From NCBI GenBank assembly GCA_023461075.1, contig JAEWNY010000022.1, positions 1 to 64,000 of the forward strand: DNA of 64,000 nt, written 5' to 3'. The position numbers and the translations under genes are program-made. The stretch comes from Pseudomonadota bacterium (GTDB lineage: Bacteria > Pseudomonadota > Gammaproteobacteria > Xanthomonadales > Xanthomonadaceae). The stretch's first letter is position 1, and the number at the start of each line of letters is the position of its first letter. This document shows positions 30,495-40,385 of this stretch, piece after piece. A model generated the notes under the pieces. It was not told the DNA's origin. It did no database searches and saw nothing but the letters and a program-made list of their open reading frames with translations.

Positions 30495-32882
30495 TCACGC
30501 CCGCCCGGCCATGTACTCGGCGAACGGCTGCGGTCCGTGCAAACCGAAACCCTGCATGTAGTCGGCACCGAGCGCCTGCATCCGCACGGCGTCCTCACGC
30601 CGCTCGACCCACTCCACCACGACCCGCTTGCCGAGCACATGGCTCATCTCGCAAATCGAGCGGATCAGCACGGCGCTGCTGGCATCACGGTCGAGGTCGC
30701 GCACGAAACTGCCATCGATCTTGATGATGTCGACCGGCAGCAGGCGTAGGTGCGCGAACGACGACTGACCGGTGCCGAAGTCGTCAAGCGCCACCCGGCT
30801 GCCGCGCTGCTGGACCATGCGCATGAAGGCGATGGCTTGATCGAGGTTGGCCATGACACCGGACTCGGTGACCTCGAAACAGAGCATCGCCGCCAGCCCC
30901 GGCTCGCCGTCCAGCATGTGGCGGACGAACAAGGCGAACTCCGGCTCGGCCACCGAAGTGACCGAAATGTTCACGTAGAAGACCTGCGGCCTTGCGCCGC
31001 GGGATCGTGCATCACGAATCGCCTGGACCGCCATCAGCAGCACATGGCGATCAATGTCCATGCTCAGGCCGTACATCTCTGCGGAGGGCATGAATTGGCC
31101 AGGCAACACCAGTTCGCCATCGGGTCCGCGCATGCGCAGCAACAACTCGGCCTGCAACAACGCGTCTTCCGGGCGGCAGCATTCGATCCGCTGCGCATGC
31201 AGTTCCATCCGGCCCGAGGCGATGGCCGAACGCACCCGATTCGCCCATTCGGCATGGCTGATGCCAGAGCCGGCAGCCTCAAGATCACGCACGATCAGCC
31301 GAACGCGATTGCGGCCGGCCTGCTTGGCGCGCTCGCAGGCCGCCGCCGCCGAAGCCAGCACTTCGCTGGCGCTGGCATGCCGGTCATCGACCGCGACCAC
31401 GCCGATCGAGCATGTCGGCATCATCATCCCCTCGGGCAAGCCCGCATCCGGTTGCGAGAGGATCTCCGCGATGCGCGCCGAGAAGGCCACCGCGTCGCCG
31501 GACTCCATCCCCGGCAGCAACATCACGAACTGGTCGCCACCCAGACGACCGGCCACACCGGTGCCGGCCATCGCGCCATCCAGTCGCCTGGAAACCAGTT
31601 GGAGGACATGGTCGGCCAGCCGCAAGCCACCGGTTTCGTTGATGAGCCGGAAACGATCCATGTCGATCAGTCCCACGGAAAGGCAGGACAACGTGCGTTC
31701 CTGCACCTCGCGCATCGCCACGCCGATCTGGCGCAGCACTTCGCTCCGGTTGAGCAGGCCGGTCAAGTCGTCGAACCGCGCCTGCCGTGAAAGCTCGGCG
31801 CGCATCGAATGCGCTTCGGTGACATCCTCGATCATCGCGAAGCGCATGCCATCACGCTGCGGGTTGCCGCCGGCCTCGACTGCGGTGATCGCGGCCCGGA
31901 TGATCTGCTGTCGACCGCCCACGCTGTGCAACATGAACTCGTCGCCTCCCGCGGCGTGCTGCGCATCCGCGCCTCCTCGCTCGACACGCATCCGGGCGAG
32001 GAACCGCTCCTGGTCGCGGTAGGCGATGAAGTCCTGGAGCTCGATGCCGAGGCTGTCATCCACAGGCACGCCAAGGATGTGGCCTGCGGTGGTGTTGGCA
32101 TGGCGGATGCGGCCGTCGGCGTCCAGCTGCAGCATCCCGATGTTGGCCTGTTCGAACGATGCGCGCAGCCAGCGCTCGCTGTCGCGGATCCGCGCCACCG
32201 CCTTGCGCAGAATATAGAAGAACAGCCAGACGAACAGCAACGAGAGCAGCAGCACGCTGGCATTCACCAGCCCGCGCAAACCTGCCATGCCCTGCAGGAG
32301 CAGGTGCGAAAAATCCTGCGACGTGCTTTCCTGCAGCCGGCGCAGCGATTGCAATTCGCTTCGGTAGACCGCGACATCGGTGGTCAAAGCTTCTCCGCCC
32401 GCCTGGCGCAGCGCGGCCAGTTCCCGCGCGATGCGTGCAAGGTTTTCGAGGTCGTCATCCGAGCTACTCCAATCGTCCATGGCATCTCGCATGGTGCGGG
32501 TGCCGGCGAACAGCTGGAACATGCGCGTCATCGATGTGGCATCTTCCGCGCTGACGTCCAGCGCGGCCAGGCCATCGCGTATGGCGACGGTGTCGATCGG
32601 ATCGCGGCTGGCGGCAAGCCTCGCCCTCCGCGCACTCTCAAGGCGGCCGATGGCATCACGTCCACGCGCCAGTTGCGCGGCATCGCCCGATACCGCGTAA
32701 AGATCCAGCGAATCGATCGCCACGCCCTCGGTACTCATCCAGCGGTTGTGCGCCTGCAGCCAGAGTTGCAGGTGCGACTGGATGTTCAACAATCCCAGCA
32801 ACAGCATGAGCAGGAGCAAACCCACCCCGACCAACGCCACGGCGAGCAGCCTCATCGACCCATGCTGTTTCTCGTTGCGCAT
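30495..32882 (-). CDS. Membrane-bound PAS-GGDEF-EAL cyclic-di-GMP protein
   Basis: This 795-residue protein has an N-terminal span (about residues 12-34), a periplasmic helical sensor region (35-205) and a second span (LLLSLLFVWLFFYIL). A PAS domain follows at about 236-350, then GGDEF at about 365-535 and EAL at about 545-795. The GGDEF site reads GGDQF (448-452) and the nearby INETGG is also atypical, so cyclase activity is unlikely. The EAL domain keeps E579 (ELL), N638, E670, D700-D701 (DDFGTG), K721, E757 and Q777, the catalytic set, so phosphodiesterase activity is plausible. I chose the ATG at 32882; a GTG at 32924 has no ribosome site. Confidence 0.9.
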   Translation of the reverse strand: MRNEKQHGSMRLLAVALVGVGLLLLMLLLGLLNIQSHLQLWLQAHNRWMSTEGVAIDSLDLYAVSGDAAQLARGRDAIGRLESARRARLAASRDPIDTVAIRDGLAALDVSAEDATSMTRMFQLFAGTRTMRDAMDDWSSSDDDLENLARIARELAALRQAGGEALTTDVAVYRSELQSLRRLQESTSQDFSHLLLQGMAGLRGLVNASVLLLSLLFVWLFFYILRKAVARIRDSERWLRASFEQANIGMLQLDADGRIRHANTTAGHILGVPVDDSLGIELQDFIAYRDQERFLARMRVERGGADAQHAAGGDEFMLHSVGGRQQIIRAAITAVEAGGNPQRDGMRFAMIEDVTEAHSMRAELSRQARFDDLTGLLNRSEVLRQIGVAMREVQERTLSCLSVGLIDMDRFRLINETGGLRLADHVLQLVSRRLDGAMAGTGVAGRLGGDQFVMLLPGMESGDAVAFSARIAEILSQPDAGLPEGMMMPTCSIGVVAVDDRHASASEVLASAAAACERAKQAGRNRVRLIVRDLEAAGSGISHAEWANRVRSAIASGRMELHAQRIECCRPEDALLQAELLLRMRGPDGELVLPGQFMPSAEMYGLSMDIDRHVLLMAVQAIRDARSRGARPQVFYVNISVTSVAEPEFALFVRHMLDGEPGLAAMLCFEVTESGVMANLDQAIAFMRMVQQRGSRVALDDFGTGQSSFAHLRLLPVDIIKIDGSFVRDLDRDASSAVLIRSICEMSHVLGKRVVVEWVERREDAVRMQALGADYMQGFGLHGPQPFAEYMAGRA

Positions 32883-32954
32883 CCCGATTCCGCCTGAAGG
32901 GTTCGCTGGTGCAGCCTGGGCCACCGCGACGAGCGGTGGTCGGGCGCGCGGGGA

Positions 32955-34634
<1,680 letters not shown>

Positions 34635-34728
34635 GGCGGGCCCCGGATGAAGACAGGCCCGCATTATCGCAACTCGTCCGCCGCGCGCCTACCTGCGCGG
34701 CCGATGGCTCGCCTGACACATCAATGCG

Positions 34729-35076
34729 TCAGTACACGGAGGGATCGAGTGTGCGCAAGGCATCGCGGATGGTGATCGCACCGGTGCGCTCGATGTCTTC
34801 GCGGCTATAGGCACGTCCGAAGGCCGAGGCGCATTGCAGCTTGCGCTCGGCGGGATCGCGCACCGTGCGGCGCTCGCGTGCATTGCTGGAAGCGGTGACG
34901 AGCGAGCCGGTTTCGCGCAGGCAATGGCGATCACGCAGGAGATCCCGTGTACTTGCCTGTGCCTGTGCCTGCGATGCGGACCGCATCGCGTCGGCGGGCG
35001 CAGCAGATGCCTGCAATTGCTGTGCGAACGCCGGCAATGCAATCAACGTAGCGATGACCAGTGACCAGCGTTTCAT
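34729..35076 (-). CDS. Secreted microprotein with a TonB plug-like C-terminus
   Basis: This 115-residue protein has a Sec signal peptide (MKRWSLVIATLIALPAFA). Mature residues are Ala/Gln-rich, then basic with C52 and C82. The last 28 residues contain YSREDIERTGAITIRDALR. This resembles the first helix of TonB-dependent receptor plug domains (typically T-x-E-D-I-E-R-x-G-A-x-x-x-x-x-A-L-R). The protein stops right after LDPSVY, so there is no barrel. Related small secreted proteins may exist in xanthomonads, but I cannot confirm it. It is divergent from the ENPP gene. The function is unknown. Confidence 0.65.
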   Translation of the reverse strand: MKRWSLVIATLIALPAFAQQLQASAAPADAMRSASQAQAQASTRDLLRDRHCLRETGSLVTASSNARERRTVRDPAERKLQCASAFGRAYSREDIERTGAITIRDALRTLDPSVY

Positions 35077-35203
35077 GGCGATCCACCTGTGCTGTGGGAG
35101 GCTTCCACTCTACGCCGGGTTCAGCGGCGCGAGCGGTTTCACGGCACCCGATTCAGGCGCGGTTGCAACCGATTCGCCATGCAACGATGCCTACAATGCG
35201 TGG

Positions 35204-36439
35204 ATGTCGTTTCGCCACCACTTTTGGATGAGCCTCTGCGCGCTGCTGCTGGCCGCGTGCGCCAGCCATCCCGCGTCCGCGCCGCGCACGCCACTGCTGC
35301 TGGTCTCCATCGACGGCCTGCGCCCGACCGACATCACGCCTGCGCAGATGCCGCATCTCTCCGCGCTGGCCGATGCCGGCGTCCTCGCCCCCGAGGGCAT
35401 GCGTCCGTCCTATCCCTCGCTCACCTTCCCCAACCACTACACCCTGGTCACCGGCCTGCGCCCGGACCGCCATGGCATCACCCACAACAGCATGTGGGAT
35501 CGCGAACTGGGCGAGTTCCGCCTGTCCAACCGCGAGGCGGTCGGCGATGGGCGCTGGTGGGGCGGCGAGCCGGTCTGGATCGGCGCGAAGAAGGCCGGGC
35601 TGCGCACCGCCACGCTCTATTGGCCGGGCAGTGAAGCCGCGATTGACGGCGAGCGGCCGGATCGCTGGCAGCCCTACGACGAGAAGACCAGCGATGCGTG
35701 GCGGGCGGACACCGTCGCCGGCTGGCTGCTTGAACCCTCTTCGAAGCGCCCGGATTTCGCCACGCTGTACTTCGATCGGGTCGACAAGTTGTCGCATTAC
35801 CACGGCCCTTCATCAGCCGAGGCCGATAGCGCTCGCCGCGAGACCGATGCGGCGATCGGCCGCCTGGTATCGGCGCTCGAGGCGCGCGGCGAACTGGACC
35901 GCATCAACCTGGTGATTGTCTCCGACCATGGATTCGCCGAGGTGCCGCCGGGCCAGGCGATCGCGGTCGAGGACATGGTGCCGATCCAGGCCGCGCGCGC
36001 CGATTCGATCGGTCAGGTCGTCACCTTCAACCCGAACCCCGGTTTCGAGGCCGAGGCGCGACGTCGCCTGCTCGGCCGACATTCGCATTACCAATGTTGG
36101 GACAAGGCCGAACTGCCTGCGCAATGGCATTACGGCGCGAACCCCCGCGTGCCGCCCATCGTCTGCCAGATGGATGAAGGCTGGGACGCCTTGCCGCGCA
36201 AGACCGTCGCCGAGCGCGCAACATCGGGGATGCGCGGCTCGCACGGCTTCGACCCGTCCCTGCCGTCGATGCGCGCCAGTTTCATCGCGCACGGGCCAGC
36301 GTTCCGGCCGGGTTCGAGCCTGCCGGTCTTCGACAACGTCGACGTCTATCCATTGTTGATGAAGCTCCTGCATGCCCAAGCCGCACCGAACGACGGCGAT
36401 GCACGGACTTTCGACGCGGTGCTGAACGACCGCCGTTGA
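35204..36439 (+). CDS. ENPP-type phosphodiesterase/nucleotide pyrophosphatase lipoprotein
   Basis: This is a 411-residue protein of the type I phosphodiesterase/nucleotide pyrophosphatase family in the alkaline phosphatase superfamily. Metal ligand D37 is in SIDGLRPTDITP. The nucleophile T74 is in PSYPSLTFPNHYT, and later ligands are in YFDRVDKLSHYHG and SDHGF. C19 at the end of LLLAAC is a lipobox, so it is an envelope lipoprotein. I chose the ATG at 35204 because the lipobox signal begins there; the open frame back to 34841 runs antisense to the microprotein. It starts a plus-strand run with DUF1203, alkA and ogt. Confidence 0.9.
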   Translation: MSFRHHFWMSLCALLLAACASHPASAPRTPLLLVSIDGLRPTDITPAQMPHLSALADAGVLAPEGMRPSYPSLTFPNHYTLVTGLRPDRHGITHNSMWDRELGEFRLSNREAVGDGRWWGGEPVWIGAKKAGLRTATLYWPGSEAAIDGERPDRWQPYDEKTSDAWRADTVAGWLLEPSSKRPDFATLYFDRVDKLSHYHGPSSAEADSARRETDAAIGRLVSALEARGELDRINLVIVSDHGFAEVPPGQAIAVEDMVPIQAARADSIGQVVTFNPNPGFEAEARRRLLGRHSHYQCWDKAELPAQWHYGANPRVPPIVCQMDEGWDALPRKTVAERATSGMRGSHGFDPSLPSMRASFIAHGPAFRPGSSLPVFDNVDVYPLLMKLLHAQAAPNDGDARTFDAVLNDRR

Positions 36440-36522
36440 CCGTCGGCAGCGATGTCCGGAAATGGCGAGTATGGTGGGTGGTGACGCGCCAGACTGGCCA
36501 TGTCCCGACACGAGTCCACGCC

Positions 36523-36990
36523 ATGTTCCGTATCCACGCCCTGCCGGTCGAAATCTTCGCGCCTTTGTTCCCCTTGGATGATGCGAACCTGAAGCACAAG
36601 GGCGCCCGTCGCCTCGTCGCGCATCGTTCGCCCGGTTTCCCGTGCCGGGTCAGCCTTGAGGACGCCGAACCCGGCGAAACCCTGCTGCTGGTCCAGCACA
36701 CCCATCACGATGTCGATTCGCCGTATCGCGCCTCCGGCCCGGTCTTCGTGCGCGAAACGGCGGCCGAATGCACGCCGGCCATCGACGAGATCCCGCCGAT
36801 GCTGCAGCGTCGCCTGCTCTCGGTGCGCGGCTATGGTGCGCAGGGCCGCGACCTGCATGGTGCCGAAGTGGTCGAAGGCACGGGGCTTGCGACGACGATC
36901 GCCGCGATGTTCGAGGACGACGACATCGACTACATGCACATCCACATCGCCCGCCCCGGCTGCTACGCCGCGCGAGTGACCCGCGCCTGA
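36523..36990 (+). CDS. DUF1203 domain protein
   Basis: This is a 155-residue cytoplasmic protein recognised as DUF1203 by its opening (FRIHALPVEIFAPLFPL), its RRLVAHRSPGFPCRVSLEDA stretch and its conserved end (DDIDYMHIHIARPGCYAARV). The role is unknown. The start at 36523 is chosen because homology begins there. It lies 83 bases after the phosphodiesterase and only 3 bases before the alkA-like gene, so it is probably cotranscribed with the alkylation-repair pair. Confidence 0.85.
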   Translation: MFRIHALPVEIFAPLFPLDDANLKHKGARRLVAHRSPGFPCRVSLEDAEPGETLLLVQHTHHDVDSPYRASGPVFVRETAAECTPAIDEIPPMLQRRLLSVRGYGAQGRDLHGAEVVEGTGLATTIAAMFEDDDIDYMHIHIARPGCYAARVTRA

Positions 36991-36993
36991 GCG

Positions 36994-38448
36994 ATGCTGC
37001 CCTCGCCCGCCATCTGCGAACAGGCCCGGCGCGCGCGCGATCCGCGTTTCGATGGCGTGTTCTTCACCGCGGTGCGCACCACCGGCATCTACTGCCGGCC
37101 GGTCTGCCCGGCACCCGCGCCCAGGGAAAGCAACATCACCTATTTCGCCAACGCCGCCAGCGCAGAAGCCGCCGGCTACCGGCCCTGCCTGCGTTGCCGG
37201 CCGGAACTCGCGCCCGCCGACGGCCTGTGGCGACGCGGCGATTCTCTCGTTGCCCGCGCCACGCGCCTGATCGATGACGGCGTGCTCGACGATGCACCGC
37301 TGTCCGCACTGGCCGGCCGCCTGCACGTCGGCGAGCGCCACCTGCGCCGCCTGCTCACCGATGCATTCGGCACCAGCCCGCAACAGTTGCAGGCCACGCG
37401 TCGGCTGCTGTTCGCCAAGCAATTGCTGAGCGAGACCGCCCTGCCGATCACCCAGGTCGCCGATGCCGCCGGCTTCCAGAGCCTGCGTCGTTTCAACGAT
37501 GCCTTCGCCAAGGCCTACGGCATGCCGCCCGGCCGCCTGCGCAAGACCCGCTCGGAGGAGGTCGATGCCGGCCCGCTCACCCTGCGCCTGGCGTATCGGC
37601 CGCCGTTCGATTTCACGGCGACGCTCGGCTTCCTGCGCCCGCGTGCGCTGCCTGGCATCGAACGAGTGGGCGATGCCGCGTATGCACGCCTGCTCGGTGC
37701 CGACGGCAGCAGCTTGCATCTGTCCGAATGGGGTCGCGATGAACCGGCGTTGCGGCTGAGCCTGCATGGCGTTGCGGCCAGCGATCTGCCGGCGATCGTG
37801 CGTCGGGTACGGCGGATGTTCGACCTGGATGCCGATCCGCGCGTGATCGCCGATCAACTCGCGCAGGATCCACGGCTCGCACGCCTGCAACGGATGCGCC
37901 CGGGCCTGCGCCTGCCCGGCGGCTGGGACGGGTTCGAGATCGCGGTGCGGGCGGTGCTCGGGCAACAGGTCAGCGTCGCCGCGGCCACCACGTTGGCACG
38001 ACGACTGGTGGCGAAGTTCGGCGAGCCGGCGTCATCGCCGCAGGGCGAGGATTTGCACAGCCTGTTCCCCTCGCCGCAATTTTTGGCCGCAGCCGATCTC
38101 GCCGGCATCGGCCTGACCGGCAGCCGCATCGCCACCTTGCGCACGCTGGCGAGCGCGGTCGCCGAAGGCCGCGTCGGTTTTTCGGCCGAACAATCGCTGG
38201 AGGCGTTCATCGCCGCGTGGACCGGCTTGCCCGGCATCGGCGACTGGACCGCGCACTACATCGCGATGCGCGCGCTCGGCCATCCCGACGCCTTCCCGGC
38301 CGGCGACCTTGTACTGCGCAAGCAGGCCGGCGGCGACACCCCATTGAGCGAAAAAGCCCTGCGCGAGCGCGCCGAACGCTGGCGACCGTGGCGTGGCTAT
38401 GCCGCGATCCATCTCTGGCATGCGGCATCCAACAAGGAGTCACCATGA
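36994..38448 (+). CDS. alkA: Ada N-terminal/AraC/AlkA fusion: alkylation-response regulator and 3-methyladenine DNA glycosylase
   Basis: This 484-residue protein fuses three parts. Residues 1-75 form the Ada methyl-phosphotriester sensor with zinc cysteines C34, C38, C64 and C67 (TGIYCRPVC, PCLRC). Residues 80-185 form an AraC-type DNA-binding domain. Residues 190-484 form an AlkA HhH glycosylase, with VRAVLGQQVSVAAA, the hairpin LPGIGDWTAHYIAMRALG and catalytic D438 (FPAGDLVLRK). In E. coli the sensor is fused to Ogt-like Ada and AlkA is separate. Here the methyltransferase is the next gene, overlapping by four bases (ATGA). The protein may sense methylation damage, activate transcription and excise 3-methyladenine. 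Confidence 0.95.
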   Translation: MLPSPAICEQARRARDPRFDGVFFTAVRTTGIYCRPVCPAPAPRESNITYFANAASAEAAGYRPCLRCRPELAPADGLWRRGDSLVARATRLIDDGVLDDAPLSALAGRLHVGERHLRRLLTDAFGTSPQQLQATRRLLFAKQLLSETALPITQVADAAGFQSLRRFNDAFAKAYGMPPGRLRKTRSEEVDAGPLTLRLAYRPPFDFTATLGFLRPRALPGIERVGDAAYARLLGADGSSLHLSEWGRDEPALRLSLHGVAASDLPAIVRRVRRMFDLDADPRVIADQLAQDPRLARLQRMRPGLRLPGGWDGFEIAVRAVLGQQVSVAAATTLARRLVAKFGEPASSPQGEDLHSLFPSPQFLAAADLAGIGLTGSRIATLRTLASAVAEGRVGFSAEQSLEAFIAAWTGLPGIGDWTAHYIAMRALGHPDAFPAGDLVLRKQAGGDTPLSEKALRERAERWRPWRGYAAIHLWHAASNKESP

Positions 38449-38939
38449 CCGTTTTCTTCCGCCACATCGAGAGCCCGATCGGCCGCCTGATGATCGCCAC
38501 CGAAGACGCCGGCATCCGCGCCGTCGAATTTCCCGAGAATCGTCATCCGGTCAAGCGCGACGCCGACTGGCGCGAGGGCGGTCATCCATTGCTGGACAAG
38601 GCCGAACGCCAGCTTGGCGAATATTTCGCCAGCCAACGCCGTGACTTCGATCTGCCGCTGGCGCCTCGCGGCACCGATTTCCAGTTGCGCGTCTGGCAAG
38701 CGCTGCGCGGCATTCGGTTCGGCCAGACCTGGAGCTATGCGCGGCTGGCGCAGGCGATCGGCAACACCTCGGCGATGCGCGCGGTCGGCGCGGCGAACGG
38801 CCGCAACCCGATCCCGATCATCGTGCCCTGCCATCGGGTGATCGGCGCGAATGGCGCGCTCACCGGGTTCGGCGGCGGCCTGCCGACGAAGGAATTCCTG
38901 CTGCGGCTGGAAGGCGCGTTGGCGGACGGCTTGATCTGA
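38445..38939 (+). CDS. ogt: Methylated-DNA-[protein]-cysteine S-methyltransferase
   Basis: This enzyme transfers the methyl group of O6-methylguanine to its own cysteine, a suicide repair. The 164-residue protein has the acceptor C129 in IPIIVPCHRVIG, the helix-turn-helix RAVGAANGRNP, and the end FGGGLPTKEFLLRLE. It starts within the stop of the alkA fusion (ATGA), with AAGGAG upstream, so the two repair activities are made together. Confidence 0.97.
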   Translation: MTVFFRHIESPIGRLMIATEDAGIRAVEFPENRHPVKRDADWREGGHPLLDKAERQLGEYFASQRRDFDLPLAPRGTDFQLRVWQALRGIRFGQTWSYARLAQAIGNTSAMRAVGAANGRNPIPIIVPCHRVIGANGALTGFGGGLPTKEFLLRLEGALADGLI

Positions 38940-38951
38940 GGGCAGGATGAG

Positions 38952-40181
38952 TCAGTCGCGCAGCAGCTGCGTGATCGCCGCACGGTAATTCCGCAACGTT
39001 TCATCGTGTCGCACATGCCGGCCATCCACCACCACCGGCTGCCCGGCCACGCTCACCTCGCGCACGGCATTGCGATTGCCGGCGAACAGCCAGCGGTCGG
39101 CGATGTCGGTTCCGCTCGCGCCGATCAGCACCGACGCATCGACATCCAGCAGGACCTCGTCGATGACGTCGAAGCCAGTCGAATCGGCGGCGCTTTCCCA
39201 TGCGCACTGCAACAGGGTTTCACCCACGCTGGGCCTGCTTGTCGAGCTGGCGATGTTGCGGCGCTGCATGGCCAGCCGCTGTCCGTACTCCAGCCAGCGC
39301 AGCTCCTCGACCGGCGACACGCTGATATGCGAATCCGAGCCGATGCCCCAACGCCCGCCTGCGTCGAGATAATCGCGTAGCGGGAACAGGCCGTCCCCCA
39401 GGTTGGCCTCGGTGCTGGTACAGATCGCGACGGTCGCTTTCGATGCGGCGACATCGCGCACTTCATCGGCATCCAGATGGGTCGCATGCACCAGCGTCCA
39501 GCGCGCATCGACCGCCGCATGCTCCAGCAACCAGCGCACCGGCCGCGCACCGCGCAACGCGACGCACGCTTCCACCTCGGCCATCTGCTCGGCGATGTGG
39601 ATGTGGATGCGGCTGCCCACCGGTAATGCGTCCAACACCTCGGCCATCGCCTGCGGCGGCACCGCACGCAGGCTGTGCAGCGCGCAGCCGATCTTGAGCG
39701 TATCGCTTTCATGTGCACGCAGCGATTCCAGCAGGCGCAGGTAGGCATCGACATCGTGACCGAAACGACGCTGGCGTTCGGACAACACGCGGCCATCGAA
39801 GCCGCCGGTCATGTACAGGACCGGCAGCAGGGTCAGGCGGATGCCGGCGATGCGCGCGGCCTCGATCAAGGCGTGCGACATCGCCGCGGGGTCGGCATGT
39901 GGCCGACCATCGGCCCGGTGGTGCAGGTAATGGAATTCGCACACGCGCGTATAGCCGGCTTCCAGCATCTCCACGTACAACTGCGCGGCGACATCGCGCA
40001 GCAGTTCGGGCGTGAAGCGCGCGGCCATCGCGTACATCGTCTCGCGCCAGGTCCAGAACGAATCATTGGGATCGCCCTGGCGTTCGGCCATGCCGGCCAT
40101 CGCGCGCTGGAAGGCATGCGAATGCAGATTGGCGATGCCGGGCAGCCGCCAACCGGCGCGGGTGGGTTCGATGCGATGCAT
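38952..40181 (-). CDS. hutF: Formimidoylglutamate deiminase, short N-terminus
   Basis: HutF deiminates N-formimidoyl-glutamate to N-formyl-glutamate in the five-step histidine pathway. The 409-residue amidohydrolase has the metal motif H-S-H in GIANLHSHAFQRAMAGMAE. It also has PNDSFWTWRETMY, HIAEQ, LVHATHLDADE, and D in GSDSHISVSPVEELR. The family normally has about 50 more N-terminal residues forming the small beta-sandwich before LPGxxNLHSHAFQ. Here only about 20 residues precede that point (MHRIEPTRAGWRLPG), and the in-frame DNA upstream does not encode the missing part. It is divergent from hutI, with a small gene between. Confidence 0.93.
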   Translation of the reverse strand: MHRIEPTRAGWRLPGIANLHSHAFQRAMAGMAERQGDPNDSFWTWRETMYAMAARFTPELLRDVAAQLYVEMLEAGYTRVCEFHYLHHRADGRPHADPAAMSHALIEAARIAGIRLTLLPVLYMTGGFDGRVLSERQRRFGHDVDAYLRLLESLRAHESDTLKIGCALHSLRAVPPQAMAEVLDALPVGSRIHIHIAEQMAEVEACVALRGARPVRWLLEHAAVDARWTLVHATHLDADEVRDVAASKATVAICTSTEANLGDGLFPLRDYLDAGGRWGIGSDSHISVSPVEELRWLEYGQRLAMQRRNIASSTSRPSVGETLLQCAWESAADSTGFDVIDEVLLDVDASVLIGASGTDIADRWLFAGNRNAVREVSVAGQPVVVDGRHVRHDETLRNYRAAITQLLRD

Positions 40182-40229
40182 GCGTGCATTGTCGCGCAAC
40201 AGGGGTGTCTGCTGGGTTAGCCTCTGCGG

Positions 40230-40385
40230 ATGGAGATGGACCCGATGCTCGTGTTTGGCGGTGCCATGGCGGGCGTGCTGCTGCTCGTACTGCTTGCCTT
40301 GAGGCCTGGCGGCATCGGTGGCATCGGTGGCAGCTTCGATGACGACGACGATTGCGACGGGGATGGGGGCGGAGATGGCGATTGA
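40230..40385 (+). CDS. Predicted single-span membrane microprotein with Asp/Gly-rich tail
   Basis: This short open frame of 51 residues reads MEMDPMLVFGGAMAGVLLLV, a single membrane span (about residues 9-24). A Gly/Ile linker (GGIGGIGG) and an acidic tail (SFDDDDDCDGDGGGDGD) follow. It lies in the hutF-hutI gap and its last codons overlap the start of hutI. The in-frame ATGs at 40230, 40236 and 40245 are all possible; GGAG at 40232 is best spaced for the one at 40245. The composition (one clean span then almost only Asp and Gly) is unlike noise, but there is no homology I can name. The acidic tail could bind cations. Confidence 0.5.
   Translation: MEMDPMLVFGGAMAGVLLLVLLALRPGGIGGIGGSFDDDDDCDGDGGGDGD

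Noticed and set aside
31935..31949. A literal GGDEF string in the PAS region of the PAS-GGDEF-EAL protein (residues 312-316)
   Set aside because: It lies in the PAS domain without the flanking diguanylate cyclase pattern. The true GGDEF domain carries GGDQF further on, so this match is chance.
40182..40375. A frameshift that would restore a longer HutF N-terminus
   Set aside because: I translated the upstream region in the other frames and found no sequence like the missing N-terminal part; the Asp-tailed small frame on the opposite strand fills most of it.
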